NCBI GenBank assembly: GCA_003151555.1
Contig: PLXU01000001.1
Coordinates: 1-8,096 of the forward strand
Direction of reading: 5' to 3'
From: Acidimicrobiaceae bacterium
GTDB taxonomy: Bacteria > Actinomycetota > Acidimicrobiia > Acidimicrobiales > RAAP-2
Length of the DNA: 8,096 nucleotides
The position numbers and the translations under genes were made by a program. Below the pieces are notes generated by a model. It made no database searches and was not told where the DNA came from. It saw only the letters and a list, made by a program, of their open reading frames with translations. Within the stretch, counting starts at the first letter, position 1, and every line of letters begins with the position of its first letter. This document shows, piece by piece, positions 1 to 5,873 of the stretch.

Positions 1-153
1 GCCATCGCCATGGGTCACCCCGTGGGAATGTCAGGGACTCGTCTAGCCCTCACGGCGCTGCTCGAACTGCACCGCCGCGGCGGCGGCGTCGCGGCCGTCG
101 GTCTATGCGGCGGCGGGGGGCAAGGCGACGCAGCGATCCTGCGCACGATGTAG
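1..153 (+). CDS. Thiolase (acetyl-CoA acetyltransferase family), C-terminal end only
   Basis: The first 50 codons of the window, open from base 1 and ending in TAG at 151-153, are the C-terminal end of a thiolase. The fragment carries the GHPxGxSGxR block (GHPVGMSGTR, fragment residues 5-14), whose His6 is the active-site histidine. It also carries the C-terminal Cys-Gly-rich block (LCGGGGQGDA, residues 35-44), whose Cys36 is the general acid/base cysteine. The His-Cys spacing of 30 residues is the same as in the well-studied Zoogloea enzyme. Thiolases join or cleave acyl-CoAs, typically two acetyl-CoA to or from acetoacetyl-CoA, or 3-ketoacyl-CoA in beta-oxidation. The substrate cannot be judged from this fragment. 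The glycine straight after Cys36 is less common than the usual Ile/Val/Asn, and the protein ends soon after the motif. It is GC-rich like abfD at 2369 and is followed by a strong terminator, so it closes its transcription unit. Confidence 0.93.
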   Translation, partial: AIAMGHPVGMSGTRLALTALLELHRRGGGVAAVGLCGGGGQGDAAILRTM

Positions 154-202
154 ATCTTCGACAAAGGGCTCGTACCAATTTGTTACGCGGACGGTGAATA
201 GA

Positions 203-251
203 GGATTCGCCATACAACTGGGTGAGCCAGTTGATTGGCGAAGATCCTTTT
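203..251 (+). terminator. Intrinsic terminator after the thiolase gene
   Basis: A long hairpin starts 50 nt past the thiolase stop. Its upper stem is CAACTGG (215-221) paired with CCAGTTG (227-233) around a 5-nt loop. Its lower stem is TTCGCCA (206-212) paired with TGGCGAA (236-242), with a 2x2 internal mismatch between the stems. GGA (203-205) can pair with TCC (245-247) across a 2-nt bulge. The 3' arm runs directly into TTTT (248-251). This is the classical rho-independent layout on the plus strand, with a short U-tract. On the minus strand no T-run follows the stem, so it probably works in one direction only. Confidence 0.62.
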
Positions 252-413
252 GGCATGAGGGGTATTTTCGTGGAAGTGCCTCCGGTTTCCCCGGGGCAAT
301 TCAGGAGTAGTCCCAACCGACCATTCCGAGGGTTTTCGTTAATGTTGGGGGTCTCGTCCTGGAGCGATTGTTTTCGGCGTGGGGAGCAGGGATTTACGGC
401 TCTGAAAGTTGGC

Positions 414-431
414 GGAGGTAATGCAACCTCC
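414..431. repeat. Inverted repeat, 6-bp arms
   Basis: GGAGGT (414-419) and ACCTCC (426-431) are perfect reverse complements around the spacer AATGCA. It could be a small hairpin or a protein-binding dyad. It lies in a gap with no recognisable gene, so its role is unknown and chance is possible. Confidence 0.3.
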
Positions 432-647
432 ATTCGAGGGATGTGAACGGCCTGGAGGATCCAAGCTAAGAGGTTGGACGCTTCAAATCAGAGGGGAGTC
501 GGCTTCGACCAATGTCGTAGCAGTTGCTCAGGCAATGATCGATGGATTTGTGACAGTGCTCCCAAGCTCGATTGCGGTCAGCGTACAGTACTCGACGTCA
601 AGTATCCGCAAGTACTGCGACGCCCTAACGGGCCGCCGTGAAGTCTT

Positions 648-662
648 GGTGCAAATTGCACC
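648..662. promoter_or_regulatory. Perfect 15-bp palindrome, possible operator
   Basis: GGTGCAA and TTGCACC are perfect 7-bp arms around a single central A. A near-zero spacer makes an RNA hairpin poor but suits a dimeric DNA-binding protein such as a GntR-, LacI- or Lrp-type regulator. It sits about 80 bp beyond the 3' end of the minus-strand mu-crystallin homologue and not next to an obvious promoter, so its function is uncertain. Confidence 0.3.
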
Positions 663-698
663 TGTGTCGACGCGTACGAATGGTCGAGGTGTGAAAGG

Positions 699-728
699 AC
701 TGGAAGGGCTTCGACGTACGCTTCCAGT
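699..728 (-). terminator. Hairpin below the mu-crystallin homologue, possible terminator
   Basis: ACTGGAAG (699-706) and CTTCCAGT (721-728) form a perfect 8-bp stem around a 14-nt loop, starting about 16 nt past the stop codon of the minus-strand gene. Read in that gene's direction, only a short T-run follows (CCTTTC). A weak terminator or a 3' end-stabilising hairpin is therefore more likely than a strong intrinsic terminator. Confidence 0.4.
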
Positions 729-737
729 GCGGAATCG

Positions 738-752
738 GCCAGTTCAACTGGC
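738..752. repeat. Perfect 15-bp palindrome across a stop codon
   Basis: GCCAGTT and AACTGGC are perfect 7-bp arms around a central C, spanning the TGA stop (744-746) of the minus-strand gene. Its AACTGG/CCAGTT core is also the core of the upper terminator stem at 215-233. It may add to the hairpins that close this gene, or the likeness may be chance. Confidence 0.3.
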
Positions 753-1670
753 GCGGAACACCTCGGAGGCGACCACGAGGTCCTCCCAGGACATGCCGGT
801 GCTCTTGAATACGCGCGGCCGCTGGTGATCGACCGAGGTGACACCTGTGATGATGTCGCGCATGGGAATGAGAGACGCGGACTCGATCACGCCTTCGGCG
901 ATCGGGATAATCAAGTCGCCGGCCTCGCGAAGGGCCGTGCCGATGTCATCTACAACGAGTTGTGCCTTCGTGATGAGCTCGGAACCGAGTTCACGCGTAT
1001 CAGGCTCGTATGCGCCGACGGCCACCGTCAAAGAGTCGTTGCGTACGAGGCTGCCATTGAACAATGGGGTCCGCGAGGTGGTGGCGCAGACGATTAATTG
1101 GGCGTCGCGGACATCGTCGGCACTGCCCACTCGGGATTTGAGACCACTCGCCTGAAGCCGAGTGGCGAGTGCCGTGGCGCGTCCCTGGTCGATGTCGACG
1201 ATGGTAACCATTTCAATACTGCGGATAACCCGCATAGCTTCAACGTGCCCCCATGCTTGTGGTCCGGAGCCGAAGACAACGAGATGATCGACCTGGCCGG
1301 GAGCGAGATGATCAGCCACCGCGGCGGAAGTCGCGGGGGTGCGCAGCGTCGTGAGCGCTGCACCGTCGATGAACGCGACCGGGCTGAGGGTTAATGCATC
1401 CATCAGCAAGTAGACAGCCTGAATGGTCGCTTTGCCAAGGGCTGTGTTATCCGGCGCTACGGTCAAGACTTTGATCCCGACAAACTCGGAGGATTGAGTT
1501 GGCATGAGCATTAACTGCCCGTGGTTCAGAGGCAAGACACTGCGTGGGAAGTCCTTGGTCGGATCGATTCCGGCTTTGAGTCCGCGCTGTATCGCACGAA
1601 TGGCTGCTTCAAAACTGACGCGGCCGAAAACTTCGTCGCCCGAGATCCAGGACGGAACGGTGTCAGTCAT
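744..1670 (-). CDS. Mu-crystallin/ornithine cyclodeaminase-family oxidoreductase, probable ketimine (cyclic imine) reductase
   Basis: The 308-residue protein has the usual length of the ornithine cyclodeaminase/mu-crystallin family. It carries the dinucleotide-binding loop GSGPQAWGH (134-142) followed by an acidic residue after the second strand (IVDID, near 157-161). Candidate carboxylate-binding residues are Arg43, Lys67 (GIKVLT) and Arg110 (TTLRTP), which line up with Arg45, Lys69 and Arg112 of Pseudomonas ornithine cyclodeaminase as I recall them. Where true cyclodeaminases have the catalytic Asp (GGDCPGKTEL-like), this protein reads GAYEPDTREL (219-228). That resembles human mu-crystallin (GASRPDWREL), a ketimine reductase. 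I therefore favour NAD(P)H-dependent reduction of Delta1-piperideine-2-carboxylate or Delta1-pyrroline-2-carboxylate to L-pipecolate or L-proline. Alternatives are alanine dehydrogenase-like or other imine-reductase activity. It is cytosolic, with no signal peptide. No good Shine-Dalgarno precedes the ATG. A TATAGT-like -10 box lies on the minus strand at 1712-1717, without a good -35. Confidence 0.88.
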   Translation of the reverse strand: MTDTVPSWISGDEVFGRVSFEAAIRAIQRGLKAGIDPTKDFPRSVLPLNHGQLMLMPTQSSEFVGIKVLTVAPDNTALGKATIQAVYLLMDALTLSPVAFIDGAALTTLRTPATSAAVADHLAPGQVDHLVVFGSGPQAWGHVEAMRVIRSIEMVTIVDIDQGRATALATRLQASGLKSRVGSADDVRDAQLIVCATTSRTPLFNGSLVRNDSLTVAVGAYEPDTRELGSELITKAQLVVDDIGTALREAGDLIIPIAEGVIESASLIPMRDIITGVTSVDHQRPRVFKSTGMSWEDLVVASEVFRAS

Positions 1671-2193
1671 CTCAGCGATAATCCAATCTTGATTCGGACG
1701 ATCCTCTCAAAACTATAAGCATACTTAGCAGTCTCGTATGGTGTTGACACACAAGACAGGATCGAGTTCACATATTGCAATGGGTACCACGCCTAAGACG
1801 GTCAATGCGGGGAGTTCGACTGGATTCTCTACTCGCATTGCATGACCACAGGTTTCGCAAAATCATCCATTATGGATCTTACAAATTTTCATGAGGTCCT
1901 GACACGAGTGCTCAGATAGATCGGGCTTCAATTAGGGAAAGGCTCGGCTTTCTGATGCATTCACTTCGGTGCTGGGCATTCTTGATGAGGGCAAAGATAT
2001 GGCTCGTGAACGGCCGTATCCTCCTTGGCAGGGTTCAGAGTCCATCGGCGACAGACCAGGGGTCTCAGCAATTGTCTTTTGGTGAATTGTTCAGACGTCC
2101 GCGTGCCGCGAACTCTGCATGGTGTGATGCATGGTCGGGGCACTGGCTTGAAAGGCTGGTGCCCATTAAGCAAGTCCCGAAGGAAGAGCTCCA

Positions 2194-2283
2194 ATGCCAT
2201 ATCTGGTAGCAGGAATTCAGTCGTCTCTTGGCGTGGGCGCTACGGTCGGGATCTCTTCAGATCAACAGCCTGGACTTGAGTGA
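2194..2283 (+). CDS. Possible 29-residue small ORF (leader peptide?) upstream of abfD
   Basis: ATG at 2194 is preceded by AGGAAG (2181-2186) with a 7-nt spacer, and the frame ends at TGA 2281-2283, 85 nt before the abfD start. The peptide begins MPYLVAGIQSSLGVG and is rich in Gly, Ser and Val. It has no recognised family and no run of one amino acid such as attenuation leaders show. It overlaps the -35 of the proposed abfD promoter, so it would not be on that transcript. It may be a remnant or chance. Confidence 0.18.
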   Translation: MPYLVAGIQSSLGVGATVGISSDQQPGLE

Positions 2284-2304
2284 AACCGCAGTACCATTTC
2301 TTAT
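2276..2304 (+). promoter_or_regulatory. Candidate sigma70/sigmaA promoter for abfD
   Basis: TTGAGT (2276-2281) and TCTTAT (2299-2304) are separated by exactly 17 bp, and each matches consensus at four of six positions. Transcription would start near 2311 and give a leader of about 58 nt containing the AGGAGG site. It is the best-spaced pair seen just upstream of the gene. Confidence 0.35.
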
Positions 2305-2354
2305 CAAGATGAGCAGTCGAGATTTCAGACGTGAAACAACTGCTCCCAGCAACC

Positions 2355-2360
2355 AGGAGG
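2355..2360 (+). promoter_or_regulatory. Ribosome binding site that fixes the abfD start
   Basis: A full AGGAGG lies 8 nt before the ATG at 2369. The frame is open upstream to 2228, but the extra 47 residues have no counterpart in the family and no ribosome binding site. This site therefore decides for the MPLKTPAEY start. Confidence 0.85.
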
Positions 2361-2368
2361 TGGCCAAG

Positions 2369-3880
2369 ATGCCGCTCAAGACCCCGGCCGAATATGTCGA
2401 CAGTCTGCGCAACATGAAGATCCGCGCCTACGTTGGCGGAGAGTTCGTCGATAGCGTCGTCGATCATCCCTCGGTCGCGCCGCATATCAACACCGTCGCC
2501 AAGACCTACGAGCTGGCCCACGTGCCCGAGCACGAAGATGTCATGACCGCGATCAGCCACCTCACCGGCGAGCGGATCCATCGCTACACCCACATCTTCC
2601 AGAACGCCGACGACCTGATCAAGAAGATTCAGATGCTGCGCCTGCTCGGCCAGGCCACCGGCACCTGCTTCCAGCGCTGCGTGGGGCTCGACGCCCTCAA
2701 CGCCATGTACGCCGTCTCCTACGAGATCGACCAAGCGAACTCGACCAACTACCACGCCCGCTTCAGGGACTACCTCGGCTACGTCCAGCGCGAGGACCTG
2801 ATGCTGGCCGGCGCCATGACCGACCCCAAGGGACACCGCGCGAAGAAGCCTTCCGAGCAGGAAGACCCCGACCAGTTCGTCCGGGTGGTCGAGCAGCGCT
2901 CCGACGGGGTCGTCATCCGCGGCGCGAAGCTTCACAACACCGGCGGCATCAACTCTCACGAAATCCTGGTGCTGCCCGGCACGGGGCTGGTGGCCGGTGA
3001 GGAGCAGTACGCGATTGCCTGCGCGGTGCCCGCCGACGCCGAGGGCGTGGTCTTCATCTTCGGGCGCCAGTCCAACGACTCACGCAAACTCGAGGGTGGC
3101 TGCGACATCGGCAATACGCGCTTCGGCGTCGTGGGCGGCGAGGCCATGGTTGTCTTCGACGACGTCTTCGTGCCCACCGAGCGGGTCTTCATGAACGGCG
3201 AGATTGAGCACTGCGCGACGCTGGTCAACTACTTCGCCACCTGGCACCGCGCCAACTACGGGGGCTGCAAGGGGGGCAACGCCGACGTGCTCATCGGGGC
3301 CACCGCCAAGATGACCCGAATCCTCGGCACCGACCGCAACGCGATCGTCAAGGACAAGCTGATCGAGATGATCCACCGAAACGAGACCACCTACGCGTCG
3401 GCGATCGGCTCGAGCGCGCTCGGTTACCAGCTACCGTGCGGCTCGTTCATGGTCGATCCGATACTCGCCAACACCGTCAAGCAGAACATCACGCGCAACG
3501 TCTACGAGATTGGACGTCTCAGCCACGACCTCGCGGGAGGGTTCCTCGCGACGATGCCCGATTCGAAGTCCTTCGATAACCCCGAGATCGCCGACTGGGT
3601 GCGCAAGTACTACGGAGCCAATCCCGAGTACGACGTGATGGAGCGCATTCGGTTCGGACGCTACATCGAGAACATGACGAGCGTCACCACGATGGTTGAA
3701 GCGATGCACGGAGCCGGCTCGCCCCAGGCCCAGCGCATCTCCATGCTCGGCCAAGCTGATATCGAGGGCAAGATCGAAATGGCGAACAAGGTGATCTACG
3801 GCACCGACGACGTCGCGGGCTTGCCTCTGCCGGACGTCAATCCAAAGCCTGATGCTGACGAGGTATCAGACAAGACGTGA
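2369..3880 (+). CDS. abfD: 4-hydroxybutyryl-CoA dehydratase / vinylacetyl-CoA Delta-isomerase
   Basis: From the ATG at 2369 the protein has 503 residues, against about 490 for the Clostridium enzyme. It matches that enzyme along its whole length. All four [4Fe-4S] ligands can be placed: Cys100 and Cys104 (CFQRCVG), His293 and Cys300 (HRANYGGCK). Tyr297, Lys301, Glu258 (GGEAMVVF) and Thr191 (HNTGGINSHE) also fit, each one number above the clostridial position. The C-terminal MHGAGSPQAQR block (446-456) is intact. The family binds FAD plus the cluster and, by a radical mechanism, dehydrates 4-hydroxybutyryl-CoA to crotonyl-CoA and isomerises vinylacetyl-CoA. It is a soluble cytosolic homotetramer in known cases and is usually oxygen-sensitive. 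The ligands argue against a plain 4-hydroxyphenylacetate monooxygenase (HpaB), which shares the fold but lacks the cluster. The last 15 or so residues are an acidic tail beyond the family end. Codons end almost always in G/C, unlike the genes at 4353 and 6570. No CoA transferase or 4-hydroxybutyrate dehydrogenase is visible nearby. Confidence 0.95.
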   Translation: MPLKTPAEYVDSLRNMKIRAYVGGEFVDSVVDHPSVAPHINTVAKTYELAHVPEHEDVMTAISHLTGERIHRYTHIFQNADDLIKKIQMLRLLGQATGTCFQRCVGLDALNAMYAVSYEIDQANSTNYHARFRDYLGYVQREDLMLAGAMTDPKGHRAKKPSEQEDPDQFVRVVEQRSDGVVIRGAKLHNTGGINSHEILVLPGTGLVAGEEQYAIACAVPADAEGVVFIFGRQSNDSRKLEGGCDIGNTRFGVVGGEAMVVFDDVFVPTERVFMNGEIEHCATLVNYFATWHRANYGGCKGGNADVLIGATAKMTRILGTDRNAIVKDKLIEMIHRNETTYASAIGSSALGYQLPCGSFMVDPILANTVKQNITRNVYEIGRLSHDLAGGFLATMPDSKSFDNPEIADWVRKYYGANPEYDVMERIRFGRYIENMTSVTTMVEAMHGAGSPQAQRISMLGQADIEGKIEMANKVIYGTDDVAGLPLPDVNPKPDADEVSDKT

Positions 3881-3885
3881 GGGTT

Positions 3886-3912
3886 CGCTGAGCCTGTAGT
3901 TGGCACTCAGCG
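3886..3912 (+). terminator. Hairpin after abfD, possible terminator
   Basis: CGCTGAG (3886-3892) pairs perfectly with CTCAGCG (3906-3912), and two more G-C pairs are possible inside the 13-nt loop. It begins 6 nt past the abfD stop. No T-run follows, so it may be a rho-type or pausing element, or it may protect the 3' end. Confidence 0.4.
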
Positions 3913-4172
3913 GGAGAACGGCGACCAGAGACCGCCGCTCTCGCCCAGCAGGTTATTTATGGCTGATTTCGCAGTCGCTAATTCGGCGTTTCGGATATTC
4001 GTGGCGTCCGACGTCAAAACGTTGTAGTTGTGTGGGGTTCAAGAAAGGCTGCGCCTCGAAGATCTGTTGGTACTTGACTCCGACAGATTGGAACAGCCCC
4101 ACGTTGAACGCTCGTAGCTGCCTAGGATGGCGTCGCCAGTTTCGTTACCACCCATCCGGTCAACTCGTTGAG

Positions 4173-4202
4173 TCGCGGCAAGGACAGACCACTAGGCCGC
4201 GA
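4173..4202. repeat. Inverted repeat, 7-bp arms, upstream of the DadA-like gene
   Basis: TCGCGGC (4173-4179) and GCCGCGA (4196-4202) are perfect arms around a 16-nt spacer. Just downstream is the 11-nt palindrome GCCGAGTCGGC (4217-4227). Both could be binding sites controlling the gene at 4353 or RNA stems in a long leader. No protein is implied by the sequence. Confidence 0.35.
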
Positions 4203-4307
4203 TTATGCTTGATGCCGCCGAGTCGGCTTGAGTGATAGTTTTCAAAATATCGTCGCCCGAGTTGCCTGTGGGTTCATGGTGTTCCTCGTAGGAAGCGGTG
4301 AGCGCTT

Positions 4308-4328
4308 TCGGAATCTGAGAAATTCCGA
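4308..4328. promoter_or_regulatory. 21-bp dyad just before the DadA-like gene, operator or leader hairpin
   Basis: TCGGAAT (4308-4314) and ATTCCGA (4322-4328) are perfect 7-bp arms around a 7-nt centre, ending 24 nt before the ATG and 12 nt before the ribosome binding site region. The symmetry and length suit a dimeric repressor site. In RNA it would form a stem of moderate strength just ahead of the ribosome binding site. Confidence 0.42.
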
Positions 4329-4352
4329 TATGACTCGGAGAGAAGGGAAGTT

Positions 4353-5624
4353 ATGTCGAGTGCTCCATCGAGGCCGCCCAACTCGCCAGCACTTGGCCAC
4401 GTCGTGGTGGTTGGCGCTGGCATTGTGGGACTAGCCACCGCGTGGTTTCTTCAAGAATATGGCGTTGAGGTTACGGTAGTTGACCGTGAAGGCATTGCCG
4501 CCGGGGCGTCGTGGGGCAATGCGGGGTGGCTGAGTCCCGGGATCGTCACTCCTCTCGCGGAGCCAAGTGTCCTGCGTTACGGTCTTAAGTCTTTCTTCGA
4601 TCCGGCTGCCGCGCTCTACATCCCACCCTCAATCGACCCCAGGCTGTGGCGCTTCCTTACACGCTTTGCGATGCATTGCACAATGAAGCAATGGAAACGT
4701 TCGATGGAGGCCTACGTCGAGGTCGACCGTCAAGCACTTAGCGCCTTCGATGATCTAGCCAATGGAGGCGTGACCTCAGCCACAATCGATGCACCGCTCA
4801 TGGTTGCTTTCGAGCATGCCCAACAGGCGAATGGACTTCGCCACGAGCTGAATCTCATTCGCCAAGCGGGCCAGCACGTCGACGTGGACGAACTTTCGAG
4901 GGCCGAAGCAGGTACGCTCATGCCTCAAATCTCTGATCGTATAGAACTCGTGCTGAAGTTGAATGGTCAGCGCTACGTGGACCCCGGTGAATACGTGAAC
5001 TCGTTGGCCGATTCGGTCGTCGCCAGGGGCGGAACGATTCGAACGGGAATGTGCGCCCACACAATTGGAAGAGACTCGAGCGGCATCAGGGTCGCGCTAA
5101 AGGGGGCCGATCCTGTCCGGGGTGATGCCGTAGTTGTTGCAACTGGTTCGTGGCTTAACGATTTGGCACCATCGCTTGGAGTGCGCATGCGCGTGCAGTC
5201 AGGTCGTGGCTATTCCTTCTCAGTCTCGACTGACCAGCCAGTGCCTGCTCCTATCTATGTCCCCGCAGCGCGAGTGGCCTGTACGCCGTATCGGGGCGGA
5301 ATGCGTGTCGGTGGAAGTATGGAGTTTCGATCCGTTGACGCCCCTCTTGATCCGAATCGAGTCGCCACAATCGTCAAGGCGGTTAAGCCGGTGCTCAGTG
5401 GTGTTGACTGGGAGTCGATTAGCGATGTTTGGGTCGGTTCTCGTCCAGTGACTGCCGATAGCAGGCCACTCATTGGCGCGACCAAGGTCTCGGGCGTCTT
5501 CGTGGCTGGCGGACACGGTATGTTCGGCATGACGCTCGGCGCGGTCACCGGCAAGCTCTTGGCCGAACAGATGATCACTGGCAACCAGCCAGCGGCACTC
5601 GGCGCGTTTGGGCCGCTGCGTTAA
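4353..5624 (+). CDS. DadA-like FAD-dependent D-amino acid dehydrogenase
   Basis: The 423-residue protein belongs to the DAO/DadA flavoprotein family and has about the usual length. The FAD-binding Rossmann motif is GAGIVG (21-26) within the VVVGAGIVGLATAWFL stretch, with Asp44 at the end of the second strand for the ribose. The conserved GNAGWLSPG block (55-63) and the following TPLAEPS resemble the ANAGQISPGY region of DadA. The C-terminal WVGSRPVTADSRPLIG (360-375) and GHGMFGMT (387-394) match the family's FAD- and substrate-site segment. The family oxidises D-amino acids to 2-keto acids plus ammonia and passes electrons to the respiratory chain at the membrane. It has no signal peptide. 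Context suggests D-lysine or a cyclic amino acid as substrate; D-alanine, D-proline or hydroxyproline remain possible. The ATG is preceded by GAAGGGAAG, ending 2 nt upstream. A T-run at 5635-5640 follows a GC-rich stem, giving a likely end of transcript. Confidence 0.88.
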   Translation: MSSAPSRPPNSPALGHVVVVGAGIVGLATAWFLQEYGVEVTVVDREGIAAGASWGNAGWLSPGIVTPLAEPSVLRYGLKSFFDPAAALYIPPSIDPRLWRFLTRFAMHCTMKQWKRSMEAYVEVDRQALSAFDDLANGGVTSATIDAPLMVAFEHAQQANGLRHELNLIRQAGQHVDVDELSRAEAGTLMPQISDRIELVLKLNGQRYVDPGEYVNSLADSVVARGGTIRTGMCAHTIGRDSSGIRVALKGADPVRGDAVVVATGSWLNDLAPSLGVRMRVQSGRGYSFSVSTDQPVPAPIYVPAARVACTPYRGGMRVGGSMEFRSVDAPLDPNRVATIVKAVKPVLSGVDWESISDVWVGSRPVTADSRPLIGATKVSGVFVAGGHGMFGMTLGAVTGKLLAEQMITGNQPAALGAFGPLR

Positions 5625-5640
5625 GGCGCCTAAGTTTTTT
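5601..5640 (+). terminator. Possible intrinsic terminator after the DadA-like gene
   Basis: GGCGC (5601-5605, still inside the gene) can pair with GCGCC (5626-5630). An alternative shorter, bulged pairing uses GGCCGC from 5611. TAAG and then six Ts (5635-5640) follow. The stem is short, but the T-run is the best in the window. Confidence 0.38.
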
Positions 5641-5780
5641 CACCAGCGAGTCTAGGACCTTCCGTTCGATTCAATGGTCGGGCCGCTCGATTGTCACTCC
5701 ATAATCCACGCTCCTCGAATGTATGTTCACGGTAGCGATGACGTGCCGTATTTCGAGGGCGCAAGGCTTCTTCTGTACAC

Positions 5781-5822
5781 TTCAAGGTTTCTCGGGGTGC
5801 ACAGAAGCATGTGAACCTTGAA
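5781..5822. repeat. Inverted repeat, perfect 9-bp arms
   Basis: TTCAAGGTT (5781-5789) and AACCTTGAA (5814-5822) are exact reverse complements around a 24-nt spacer, which itself contains the palindrome GTGCAC (5797-5802). It may be a long-loop hairpin, paired operator half-sites or the end pair of a small element. No flanking target duplication was noticed. Confidence 0.45.
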
Positions 5823-5873
5823 CGGTTACGAAAGCGGTTGTGCGTCTCGGCTCCATCTGGTCTCGACGCTTGT

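Larger units (their letters stand above)
154..743. other. 590-bp convergent gap between thiolase and the mu-crystallin homologue
   Basis: No protein gene is recognisable here. The open frames on both strands have no ribosome binding site and no family resemblance. The stretch holds a terminator for the thiolase (203-251), a hairpin below the stop of the minus-strand gene (699-728), a perfect 15-bp palindrome (648-662) and a 6-bp-arm inverted repeat (414-431, GGAGGT/ACCTCC with a 6-nt spacer). For a gap between two convergent genes, about 600 bp is long, which fits decayed sequence or an unrecognised non-coding element. Confidence 0.6.
1671..2368. other. About 700-bp divergent gap between the mu-crystallin homologue and abfD
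   Basis: This gap must hold the promoters for both divergent genes. On the plus strand a perfect TTGACA (1744-1749) lacks a convincing -10 at normal spacing. A better pair for abfD lies at 2276-2304. There is a 6-bp-arm inverted repeat (GGGCAC/GTGCCC, 2138-2164). A 29-codon ORF at 2194-2283 is preceded by AGGAAG. The other open frames, including the stretch 1955-2209, resemble no family I know. A regulator gene, often found in such a position, is not visible, and decayed sequence is possible. Confidence 0.55.
3881..4352. other. About 470-bp gap between abfD and the DadA-like gene, rich in dyads
   Basis: No gene is recognisable here. The open frame at 3900-4235 has no ribosome binding site and no family. 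On the minus strand a frame without a normal start is open from about 4146 down to a stop at 3953-3955. Its reading (for example VGVKYQQIFEAQPFLNP) looks protein-like, but I cannot place it, and it could be a gene remnant. Dyads are present at 3886-3912, 4173-4202, 4217-4227 and 4308-4328. Confidence 0.5.

Noticed and set aside
409..1394. Plus-strand frames across 409-828, 825-1155 and 1098-1394
   Set aside because: Most of them overlap the well-supported minus-strand mu-crystallin homologue in other frames. None has family resemblance or a ribosome binding site.
1744..1749. Perfect TTGACA as a promoter for abfD
   Set aside because: No good -10 box lies at 16-18 bp (only TTCACA or TCACAT), and it is over 600 bp from the gene. 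The 2276-2304 pair is better placed.
2228..2368. 47-residue N-terminal extension of abfD
   Set aside because: The AGGAGG site 8 nt before ATG 2369 and the match of family N-termini to MPLKTPAEY place the start at 2369. The extra residues look like translated untranslated region.
2240..2959. Long minus-strand frame (239 codons) opposite abfD
   Set aside because: It is the antisense shadow of a very GC3-rich gene. The reading is a repetitive Val/Gly/Asp-rich sequence with no ribosome binding site or family.
2369..3880. Reading this gene as 4-hydroxyphenylacetate 3-monooxygenase (HpaB)
   Set aside because: The fold is shared, but the Cys100/Cys104/His293/Cys300 cluster ligands and active-site Tyr, Lys, Glu and Thr identify the 4-hydroxybutyryl-CoA dehydratase branch.
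3900..4434. Plus-strand frames at 3900-4235 and 4228-4434
   Set aside because: Composition is Cys/Arg/Trp-rich with no ribosome binding site. The second runs into the DadA-like gene in another frame.
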